Assembly (NCBI RefSeq): GCF_910596095.1
Contig: NC_056544.1
Coordinates: 14,741,155-14,805,154 of the forward strand
Reading direction: 5' to 3'
From: Thunnus maccoyii
Taxonomy: Eukaryota; Chordata; Actinopteri; Scombriformes; Scombridae
Length of the DNA stretch: 64,000 nt
Every line of letters begins with the position of its first letter. The stretch's first letter is position 1. A program made the translations under genes and the position numbers. The notes under the pieces were generated by a model. That model saw only the letters and a program-made list of their open reading frames with translations. It did no database searches and had not been told where the DNA came from. Shown in pieces: positions 12,574 to 22,864 of the stretch.

Positions 12574-14014
12574 TCAGCTTCTACTCTTGTGGTTGGCATA
12601 GGTAGGGAAGCCAAACTGGGAGACCATCAGGTTGGAGAAGCAGAGTGGCATGAAGCCATAGATCTGTGTCAGCCTGTTCAGACAGTAGGACCTCTGAAGA
12701 AGGTGTTCAGGACGATGCCACATACCCTGATATCCACTGCTGGCATCCTTTTCCAGGTTGCGGAGGTCCACGGGTTTGACAAAGACCCCAGAGGGTCTGG
12801 TAGGGCTGCCACTGGACTTGGAGTGTTTCCTCAAATACAGCGCTACAGCAAAGTTCATTGCAATATCATCACAATTTTGTGTTGCATCCACCAGCTCATG
12901 CACTGCTTGAGGTTGGTCCTGGAAAAGCTGGAGGTAGCGGCGGTGGAAGAAGGCAGCACCAATTAACACCATGGAGTATCTGCAAGATAATAGAAAAGAT
13001 GGTCTTTCACATGTAAATAAGAACAAACAAAACAACAGGCCTGACTAACACAAATCATGATAGTACATTATATGATGCAGTGCATGTGGAGCTTTAGATT
13101 ATGAAAAATAACAATGCAACTTACTGGTCACCTCCTCCTATTTCTGGGTTCTGCAGCTCAAAGCTGCCATAACTATACACTCCCCCTGGTGTTGTGACAT
13201 GTTTCCGGGGCACAAAGCCGACAATTTGGTCTGGAAATTGCTGTGTAACCAAATATAAAACAACTTATAGCCACAATGTGCATGGTCCAAGTACCATATA
13301 ATTTTGGCGCACCAATTATCAAGTAAAACCAAAATGTAATTTAGATGTACAGAACATTAATCTGTCTCAACTCCACTGTCAATAAAGTGTTTTACCTTCC
13401 AGACAGAGAAAGCAAAACTGATGTCAGGAACGCTGACCAGAGTGTCGTCATCCAGCATCAACACGGCTAAGAACCAGAACAAAAATCAAACCGATTCCAT
13501 TGAGAAAAATGTTGAAACCAACAAAACATAAAGGCATATATAAATATCTCTTAATAACTGCAAGCTGACAGATATACTGACCATCAGTATCAATCTCAAG
13601 GAATGGTTGTAGTCTGTTGCGCATGTGATTGCTAGTCTGCTCCTTGAACACCACAGGGACCGGATGAGGCCCCAAGGAGTTCCATAATTTTAAGGGTGTC
13701 TGCTCCCCAATGTTGTTCCAGACTATGATAATCCGCTGAAGATGAGGCACTGCCTGGTAATGGTTTAGAAGTTTGAGAAGAATGTCTGTGCGGTTGTATG
13801 TTTGGATGATGACAGTAAACCTCTGCTCCTCCTCTGTGCTGTCACCATGGTGGCGATGTGCAGGTATCTCATTTTGAGATGTTGCCCGGCGTAGCACTCC
13901 CAGAGCACCAACACCTCCTTGGTCCTCAGCAGAGGGCAGCAGAGCTGTCAAGGCTGCACCAACCAGGAGTAGCAGCAGGATTGGCCAAACCAAATAGGCT
14001 CGCCTGAGCCCCAT
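12574..14014 (-). CDS. extl2: exostosin-like glycosyltransferase 2
   Basis: An alpha-1,4-N-acetylhexosaminyltransferase of the Golgi/ER that acts on the glycosaminoglycan linkage region, related to heparan sulfate polymerases. Four coding exons (minus strand): 14014-13582, 13466-13396, 13240-13125, 12979-12574. They total 341 codons plus stop (human 330). Residues about 8-27 form a type II signal anchor (Leu/Val/Ala-rich after MGLRRAYLVW). The GT64 domain starts near residue 68 with TVIIQTYNRTD. The DxD metal/UDP-sugar motif is LDDD at 149-152, QFPDQIVGFVPRKHV follows, and NCDDIAMNF with the likely catalytic Asp245 is in the last exon. The C-terminus MVSQFGFP is conserved. The start codon lies 16 nt inside the exon, after a plausible acceptor; a noncoding exon is likely upstream. 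It sits head to head with the aldo-keto reductase gene. Confidence 0.95.
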
Positions 14015-15189
14015 CCAGCAATGCCGGACCCTGCATCAAAGGAGGCACACAGACAAGGAGGACATAACTTTACAACAGACTCCGAGCCTGTTTTTTCCTC
14101 ACAGTTAAGATCTCCTAAAATTTATTTACTTAAGCCATTTTAAACACATGTTGTGAGACTGAAAAGCATGACTTTGCATTCAGTTGTACTGCAACTTATT
14201 TTTGTGAAAACACTTTCATTGATCAGTCATCCTATGGATGACTTGCTGAACACTAGTTCATTCAGACAATAATTAAATGACAAAAGGCTGGTGAACATTA
14301 ACAGCGCTGTCAGAAATGTGAAAACTATTGAAATTGTATGGGGTCTAAAGCCAGAGCAGGATAATTTAATTAACAAATAAAGAGAGCCAATAGTTTTCGA
14401 CAGTCCCTGGCTACGCCCATGCACGTATTGAATTTGTCATGCAGTTCTATCACATGCTTTAAGTTATATAAAGATTTTACGTTAAACGTTACCCTAGGCC
14501 AGTATTCTTTAATTAGATTAACATACCTAAGTGCCTGATGAAATAGTTATTTTTACACTGAACAAAGTAGAAAGTATGTTTTAATTCTTCCCAGAATTCA
14601 AAACTCACCTCATTTTGTTAGCGCTACAAACAAACCTTTTACCTCATATATTCGCCATGTTGGATGACCCGAAACCAAAGAGCCTACAAGGAAGGAGCTG
14701 TCACAAGCTAACATTAGCCGCAACGTTAAGTGAGTGGAGTGGCGTCACCGCTCAGAAATTGAATTCTGTACCGCTTGAAACCTGGAAATGTACAATTTCT
14801 TGAAAAAACAGGATCTGTTTGAGTCTGTATGTTGATATTTTTCTACGCTGAGCGTCGTACATCTGTTTTCACAGATTCATACCCTCTTTGTAAAACGACG
14901 CCATCTTTGTTGGGGCAAACTAACGGGCGCCGTGTAATTTGGTTTTCCGTCAGTGTCTTATCTCTACCTACACCAGAGATGCATTCATCACGGGACAACA
15001 CGTAAAACGCCTCCATAATAACTTCTTTCACTATCAAAACGTGAAACTCCACAAAGCAGAGTTTATCAGATTAGGTGAGTTTCGTTGGTGGTGCTCAGTG
15101 CTGCAGCTGCTTGTAACGGACATGTTCTGTTAACGTGAAATGCTTTGAGAAGTTGCAGATTATTAGAGCACGAAGACAACAAGAGGAAT
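14015..15189. promoter_or_regulatory. extl2 / aldo-keto reductase intergenic promoter region
   Basis: Two divergent genes start here. On the minus strand a good donor (GTGAGT complement at 14603-14608) suggests an extl2 noncoding exon at 14609 to about 14700. On the plus strand a donor at 15075 (TTAG|GTGAGT) and an acceptor ending at 15158 suggest a noncoding leader exon for the reductase. A GCTAACATTAGC motif lies at about 14707-14718, a palindrome-like word also found repeatedly upstream of rc3h1. Transcription starts cannot be fixed from sequence. Confidence 0.5.
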
Positions 15190-18100
15190 ATGCCTTTAGT
15201 ACCAGCGCTAAATTGTCCTACAGCCCCACTTTCCAATGGTCTGCAGATCCCAATATTTGGATTAGGTGAGTTCTCATTATGCCAAAATACAGAATACAGA
15301 AATGCACACACATTAAATGATGGTTCACAGATTTTTTTTAAAATTATGGTATGCATGATAATTTAATGTTTTATATCAAAACATTTTAAAATAAACCATT
15401 TGAAGGAGGAAACCCCAAGGGAAAATATTAATACATATTAATAGACATATCACATAACCTGAATCTACAGATATGTTCAAAGTAAAATATGACTATTTAA
15501 TATATCAACTGAACAGTATGCACCAGACTTGATTCAAGGTTTAAAATGGCTTTAAAATAATAAAAAAAGTAATGAATTTGTAGGGACGTAAACAACATGA
15601 GTAAAACTGACCAGCTAGTTCTGCATCAGGCCTCAGATACACATATATATGTGTATGTATGTATGTATGTATGTATGTATGTATGTATGTACATACATGT
15701 ATATGTAAATAATAAATATATATTTTACTGTTGTAGTTGATGTCAAATATTAAAAGCACATTTATCACTTTTATTCAGTTGTTAATTGATTATTTTTTAA
15801 CTATCAACTTTCTGACCCCACTTTAAGGTTATGACAATATTCATACGATGCTTTGGCAATACTGTATCTCCATATGGTCATGCCAAAAACCCTTTGAATT
15901 GAATTGAGTTGACTTTGTTGTTGACTTTCTACATTTTGTCTCATATTTTCTGTCTATTCCAGGCACATCACATGATGGCGGATACTCTCATGATGCCATC
16001 ACTTATGCACTCACTGAGTGTGGAGTGCGCCATATCGACACAGCAAAGCGCTATGGCTGTGAGGAGAAACTAGGCAGAGCTATCAGAGAAAGTGGGTTAC
16101 CACGAAGTGATCTGTGGCTCACCAATAAACTGTGGCCAGGTGACTACGGATACAAAGCTGCAAGAAAGGCCTGCCTTGACTCCTGCTCACAGATGGGGGT
16201 GGATTATTTTGGTATGGGTTAAGACCGATTAAGACATGTTTACAAAAACCTTAATCTTTTTGCTTTCTATTATCATTACAGTCTTCATTACCCAACATTA
16301 TATGCAGTTTGTCTTCCTGTGTCTTGTAGTCTCTCATTAAATCATCACCTGCCCCTATTTTTCAGACCTTTACCTCATGCACTGGCCAGAGTCGTCGCAA
16401 CATGGCTGCTCCAACAGGGAGGTGAGAGCTGAGACCTGGAGAGCTTTGGAGGAACTTTACAAAGAAGGTAATTACTCACTTAATCTGCTAGTAAAGTAAA
16501 TGTAGTGTATTATAAAATTTGAGGCAAGAGAGTAGCTTCAAGAATGACAACAAGTTACCAGGCCAGGCTTTGAATACCAGCGATAATAAAATTGAAGTCT
16601 CACATAACTGTTTCCTTTACTACCTTATTTTTATCTCCTGCAATTATTTTCAGGACTGTATTAAAAGACCAGATGCAGACAGAGGAGAACATTTTAAAAG
16701 TAACTTTTAGTGACTGCAATAAACATCATTGTGACCGTGGGGTATTTTTAAGAGCATAACCTTCTGTGTGTCACTGTAGGGGTGTGCCGTGCTATTGGAG
16801 TGAGCAACTTTCTGGTCCACCACCTGGAACAGTTAAAGGAAGACTGTAGTGTGGTGCCACATGTTAACCAGGTAGATTTTTTTTTTTCCCAGAAAGCCTT
16901 CAATTAGATTAAACAAGTTTATTTGCGACAAGTTCTATAGAGGCATTCAGGCCATTTTTGGAAGAGATAGAGTTAAGGTAAGGAGAAAAAACATGCACAG
17001 TCCAAATAATTTGTTAGACTTTGATTACTACCTTGCCTCATAAACTTCTAATAAAAAAATAAAATAATAAAATAAAATAAAAATTGTAAGGGACTGTATG
17101 AAAGTTATCATGGGTCTTTTTTCTGAAGGGACAGAAGTCTAAATTATTTTGGAGCACAAGGGAGGGTCTTGAAACTTTTTCTCATCCCAGTTGTATATTT
17201 TACATTCTTCATTCTTCCCCAGTCAGTTATTCAGCTCCTCTCCACACCCCAATAGTTTTTACATGATGCCAAACATGCCAAAGTGCCAACATAACTTGCC
17301 TATGATGTATCTTGATCCATCAGGTGGAGTACCATCCGTTCCAGCAGCCCAGTGACCTGATTGAGTATTGTCGTCGGGAACGGATTGTGTTCGAAGGGTA
17401 CAGTCCTCTGGCCAAGGGTCAAGTCCTCAGCAACTCCACTGTTCTCCAGATAGCAGAAAAGTACAGACGCACACCTGCTCAAATCTGTGTCCGCTGGAGT
17501 ATTCAGGTTGTCAGATTGTTCAGATATGGACCCTCTCAAGTTGAGTTGGCCTGAGACTCATGTTTCTTTGTATGCTTTTTTTTAAAAATCATAATGTTAT
17601 GGCTCCCTTACTTTCCCTTAGAATGGAGTTGTCACAATACCGAAATCTACCAAAAAGGAGAGGATACAAGAAAACTGTCAAGTGAGTCAAAAATGCATTT
17701 CACGGTCGTTTGCATGATTGCACATTAAACACCTGAAACAATGCAAAATACGAGAAAATAAGGAGCAAAATATCATATTTTATGTGTATAAGATTAATAG
17801 AGGTTCATGACATTGTCGATCGACCAAGCAAACTGGCAAGATGACACAGAAAACAGTTAAAAAATATGAGAATGATTCATTTATCTGACCAAGGCAAAAG
17901 GTTAAACTCTTAGAAATGGTTTACTTAGATGACAGTTAAAAAAAATTGGGCCCAGAATAAATTAAAAGCAACTAAAGTTACTGATATACTTGCTTTTAAC
18001 TACACATTCACATGCACTCATGGTTACTTCACATGTCCTGCGTTCTGTGAGAGCTTTGGTTAATGTGCTCAGAAATTGAACCCCTCTGTTGCATCTTCAG

Positions 18101-18301
18101 AAGCTGCATCTGTGGTTTCAACTGATCACAGCCATTTATTCTGTAATCTCACCTGTTGCCTCTTCTTCCTCCTCTGTCTCTGCCCTCTCACACACACACA
18201 CATAGGTGTTTGAGTTCCAGCTGGAGGAGGGTGACATGAATACTTTGGGAATGTTGCATGATGGAAGACACGTGTCTTGGGATCCAACCAATGTGGAGTA
18301 A
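15190..18301 (+). CDS. aldo-keto reductase family protein
   Basis: A soluble NADPH-dependent oxidoreductase with a TIM barrel that reduces aldehydes or ketones; the substrate is unknown. Seven coding exons: 15190-15265, 15963-16211, 16366-16467, 16780-16871, 17324-17506, 17622-17681, 18206-18301. They total 285 codons plus stop, shorter than the roughly 315-325 of AKR1 enzymes. The catalytic tetrad is complete: Asp51 and Tyr56 (HIDTAKRYG), Lys81 (LTNKLWP) and His114 (LYLMHWP). NADPH-binding segments GVSNF and IPKSTKKERIQEN are present. Exon 5 ends at a GTTGTC donor, less typical but phase-consistent. It resembles the compact prokaryote-like AKRs (YtbE/YvgN style) kept in fish. I do not recognise a standard mammalian orthologue, so no symbol is given. 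It converges with rc3h1. Confidence 0.9.
15653..15690. repeat. (GTAT)n microsatellite in reductase intron 1
   Basis: About nine tandem GTAT units, flanked by further AT/GT-rich sequence. Confidence 0.9.
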
Positions 18302-18865
18302 CATGCCAGAAAAGACCAAAAGGATGTTTGTCCTGGAACCAGTTATCTGAAGAACTAATTTTGAGATTATTGGTTTTTAATCTTTATACACTTCCTGGAA
18401 GAAGATTCTACTATGTTCATTCATCTCAGCCTTACTTCATATAAATCTACTAAATATCTACTTAAAAATATTGATTATATATAATAATAATATAAAGCAA
18501 TACAGATTGGATGTTACAATCATAGATAACGTAGAAATGTCTTCATGATGATTATAGCAAAAAGAATCCTTTCTAAATAGTGAACATGTGCCTTTGCAGA
18601 AATGCAGCTGTCCCACTGAGAATGAATTCTGTCATGAATCATTTTCCCTCCACAATAGTATTATTCCAAACACTATCAAGGTTAACGTTAATGAAGTTGT
18701 TGCAACTTACCAGAGGAAGACTTTGGATGAGAATCTTTCATCCTTACCAGTTATTTCTATCAGGTATATACAGTATTTACTGTGAACCATGCCCCAACTG
18801 CAATTATTACCACTCAGCTACACTAATTTACACTTGATATGTTGTATGATCTATATATTTTTTAA

Positions 18866-18871
18866 AATAAA
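18866..18871 (+). terminator. poly(A) signal of the aldo-keto reductase gene
   Basis: AATAAA about 565 bp after the stop codon. The intervening 18302-18865 is AT-rich 3' UTR-like sequence. The cleavage site would fall within a few tens of bases of the likely rc3h1 3' end on the other strand. Confidence 0.55.
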
Positions 18872-19071
18872 ACAATGACACAAACACTCAGAGTTAGCAA
18901 TATCATTTAATCTTTCCCCCTCAGCTTAGAATCACTGTTGTATATAAGTTACATTTTGTTTTCTCAATTTCACAGGTTCATTTTTTTCTCTCTTCAAACT
19001 TCCAGTTTGACCTCCCTCTCGTATCAAACAAAAAAAAAGCAGATTGTATTATACAAAAATGCAAACCAATT

Positions 19072-19084
19072 TTCACACAGTGAA
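19072..19084 (-). promoter_or_regulatory. second YRY tri-loop stem-loop in rc3h1 3' UTR
   Basis: In mRNA sense it reads UUCAC-UGU-GUGAA: a five-base-pair stem closed by C-G, with a pyrimidine-purine-pyrimidine triloop. This is the shape read by the ROQ domain, but the loop-flanking stem is CAC/GUG rather than the consensus UUC/GAA. One such hairpin in 4 kb could easily be chance. Confidence 0.25.
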
Positions 19085-21502
19085 TTCTCTTACAAAGTCA
19101 TAAAATGGCGTAATAATGGCTACATCCACATTGGAGGAAGATAATTCTAAACATTCCTTAATGGAGTATAATATACATATAAAAACTTTTTTTACTTGCT
19201 GAAATCAAACCTGTACCTTAATTTAAGAGATATTTTACAAGGGAGTAATCATATAAAAAAGCCATTTGCGAATTTTCCCCAGAAAGTCAGGGAATAAAAT
19301 GTGAGCCTCAAACAGCAGTAACAGAGTTCAGTGGTCAAGGGTGGGAGTGGAGGGGTTAACTGGTTATGTAAATGAGGGGCAGGCAGCAGTTCCACTCAGA
19401 AACAAAAACACACAAGAGATTGAAATGAACATCTTTTGCTATTTACTATATAGTAAACCACCCCACATATCATTGTACGTCAGTTCTCCAAAGCTAAAGG
19501 CGTTTTAGGCTTGTTCAGACCTGCAGGGACCCATCTAGTGGAATCAGCATTATGATAGTTTTGGTTGACTTGCGCTTGAGAGTGAGAAACAACATTGAAT
19601 TAACACCATTAAATGCCGCCAATTCATGACTAAACCAAATTCCCTCTTTTTGTAAGTCATATACTGATTTTCTTAAACATAACAGCAAAATGAAGCTGGT
19701 AGACCAATTTGAGTGACACCTGTATGAATGTCACTCATAGCTGTTGACTACGCAGAAGGTCAGATGATGCATTAACGACTAAGACTTGCAGGTCAGTAAA
19801 TTCACTCAATTATTGCAGAAACGAAAAAAGAAGAGAAAGAAAAACTACAAATCCAGCTAGGTCAACAACATTTCCTTAAAAAAAAAAAAAAAAAAACAAC
19901 AATAAAAATACACATCTTGCTTCAAATCTTGAGATTTGCATTATTGCATTGTTGCTGTTATACATGAGTTTCAAAAGAGGGGAAATCTCCTAGAGTCCGT
20001 TTGTATGACTCTAAAATCATGCCAATTCAGTGTTAACATTTTTGTGATCACCTCATGCTCCTAAAGCAGACATGGGTAAAGGAGCGTTGCATTGTGGATT
20101 TAAGGCCAACCTTTCATCAGAGACTTCCTGAATATCCTCTTGGGGTGGGGGGCGTGGGGGAAAACCCCAACACTTTTCTAACACCTCAACACTATCACCC
20201 AAGTACAGCACACTTTGAGGGGGGAAAAAAAAAAAAACTTAGTCAGGGTACATTTTCTACAATACAATCTAGCACACACAAAACGTCTCCATAAATTTTC
20301 CAAAGTTACAGAAATTTTTTTTCTTTCTTCTTCGGAAGCATAGTCTATAAAGAACATCTTTGTTTGAACACAAAAGATTAAGTGAACACACGTCAATGCG
20401 CACAGAAGTCCTTCGTCTGGGAAAGGATAAAGTCTGTGTTGGCAACCAGTGGACAGAAAACAAATCAAACAACAAAAAAAAAACATTTTGCTGATTCTAA
20501 GTAGAGATCATTTAATATAAATGCTGAGCGAGTAGAATAAGAGGTGGCACGTTAATAGTGCTTTAGTATATTAATGTATGTATACATACTCATATGTATA
20601 AGTGAGCTGTGTACCTAAACAATAAATGTAGCGAGGAGCAGCCAAAGGCTTGAAGTGTGGTTGGGGGGGGGGGAGGGGAGGAAAAAAAAAGAAGAAAGAA
20701 ATCCCAAACATCCACTATCATGGCGCTGACATCATGCGAAACAATGCCCATCAAACAATCCAGATGAGGATGTCGGACACAAAAACATTTGTGTCTATTT
20801 TTAATTGACTCATCAGTGATCAGGGATTTGTCAAACTCAGTTTCTCAGTACCCCTCGTCTGACCAAAACGAAGGCTCGTGTTAAAACGAAAACCACTAGA
20901 CCCAGAGCGTCTCCTCTATCCTTCAACCGTTCAAGCACAAGGACTCACTCGCTCTCAGCAGAGCTGTAAAACTAGCCGATCGTGGTAATTGTTTACAAAA
21001 GGCAAAGACCTCTCTGTGTTGAGCGTCAGCAGTAAACAATTAACATGATGAAGAAAGAGCAATAATAGTGGTAATGGTGGTGATGATGACAGCAAGTTGT
21101 GAATAGAAAAGTGTCAAATGGTGAAAAGAAAAATGTACTACTCACCAATATAAAATACTCAATGTGATATAAATTAACTTATCAAATCTCACCTAAGAAG
21201 AAGTATTTTGGAAGATAATTTTTTTTGTGTTTACCTCTCAGTCAGCGACACCATTATCCTCAGCTGTATACGTGATATTTTAAATATCCTGCGCAGCTAA
21301 AAATGCTACAAAGGATAGCTTTCTAAAACTAAAAATGAGAAGTCAGGGATTTGCTTTTAAGTCAACTATTTCATGACAGCTCCACTGAGCCCTATAAAGC
21401 CTTCCATTGGTAAGCTTCACCCCCTCCCCCTCCCCCAAAATCGTAACAACGTAAAGCATGAAAAAATAAAACAAAATTTAACAAAAAGACACAAGGGAAG
21501 GC

Positions 21503-21517
21503 AACTTCATAGAAGTT
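21503..21517 (-). promoter_or_regulatory. candidate constitutive decay element (Roquin-binding stem-loop)
   Basis: In mRNA sense the sequence is AACUUC-UAU-GAAGUU, a perfect six-base-pair stem with a UAU triloop. It contains an exact match to the published CDE core UUCYRYGAA plus three further base pairs. It lies about 1.35 kb after the rc3h1 stop codon. Roquin proteins bind such stem-loops through their ROQ domain and recruit deadenylase, so this may be an autoregulatory element. If the AATAAA at 21599-21604 is used, the element would be left out of that isoform. Confidence 0.6.
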
Positions 21518-22779
21518 AGGTGAACAAATGACAAGATAATCCCAATGGGGAGGCTTTTTGTGTGGCCAGATGAGAAGCTCTGAGGAGGGAAATGCTTATT
21601 TATTTAGCCTGACATTATAAAGTCAAGTTTACACTCATTCACCTGGCTCCTGATGAGGAAAGGTGTACTCTCTCTCAGCCTGATCATGTGCGTTCACCCC
21701 CCCCTCCCCCTCCTCCCAAACAAAAAAAAACTCCAATAGTTTTTTTTGGAGCCTGCTGTGAAAAATTTCACAACATGATCAGCTAAGGACTGAACGCAGC
21801 CCTTTCGGAAGCTGCAGGCGAAAGGCGTTGCAACCAAACCACATCAGGTCACACCACAACCAAGAGAAGCACATAGTAGATTCCCTTATAGAAAAACATG
21901 TGGAAAGCTCATTATCAAAAAGACTTTGTTGCAATCTTTAAAACAGAATGCTTCAATTAAATATATAATATACTGCTTTCAAGTATGAAACAGACACATG
22001 ATGTGTTCATAAAATGCACTAATAAAATCATACTTCTCGTGGCAGGTAAGGAAGTGCATGTGGTGTGCAAAATGTGACTTCTAAAACACCGTTTCCTATT
22101 TGCATCTCCGTTTCGGCTGAATACTGGTGGAAGTTTTTTTTTTTTGTTTTTGTTTTTGTTTTTACTGCTTTTCCCTCCTCAGACCATCTAGATCTGGGCA
22201 GCCACTTTTTTTTTTTTACGATTCTGGGGGTGAGTACCAAGCGACACACTTCTGCTGTTTCCTACAATACCTTCATAGATCATCAGATTGCAACAGGAAA
22301 AGACTATTAAATTCCTCAGAGTGCATATGATGTGATAGAGGTTGTTAGTTTGCTTCTCTGTATCTAACCGTTTAATTTACACGTATCCTGCTACAACTAA
22401 ACCAAAAAAAAATCTTGCGTGGGGAAGATTAATCATACACTTGACTATGTTTTTGTGTTTATTAAGGATGGAATAGGCTACACTTTTTGAATAATGTTAC
22501 AGTACCGCTGTCAACATCGCCACCATTTTCTCTTCCTGATATATCTATTGTGAGCCTTGTTAATGTTTAATCCCAGTAGAAAAAAAAAAGAAAGAAAAAA
22601 AAAAAAAAACACACACAAGAAATGTTATCATATGCCCTGGTTTCCAGGCAAGGAAAGTCATTAAAAAAAGCTCATTCACAGAACAAAAAGAAAGAAAATT
22701 CATATCACGGCAGATACTGCTCATCTTCTAAATAGAATGGGTGTATTGTCTGTGCATGCTTTTCAGTTGAGCATCTTGA

Positions 22780-22818
22780 GTGTGTGTGTGTGTGTGTAAG
22801 TGTGTGTGCGTGTGTGCG

Positions 22819-22851
<33 letters not shown>

Positions 22852-22860
22852 AAGTGTGTA
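22780..22860. repeat. (TG)n microsatellite, (CA)n at the start of rc3h1 3' UTR
   Basis: About 80 bp of TG with occasional CG and AA interruptions. In the rc3h1 transcript it is a CA repeat beginning within ten nucleotides of the stop codon. Confidence 0.92.
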
Positions 22861-22864
22861 CTGC

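Larger units (their letters stand above)
18902..22864 (-). other. long 3' UTR of rc3h1
   Basis: Nearly 4 kb downstream of the rc3h1 stop contains no credible coding exon. It has several A/T and C/G homopolymer runs. ATTAAA on the minus strand at 18906-18911 could be the distal poly(A) signal. Minus-strand AATAAA at 22458-22463 and 21599-21604 offer alternative proximal sites. Mammalian RC3H1 also has a long 3' UTR. The UTR starts with a CA repeat and contains stem-loops matching Roquin target elements (separate entries). Confidence 0.6.
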
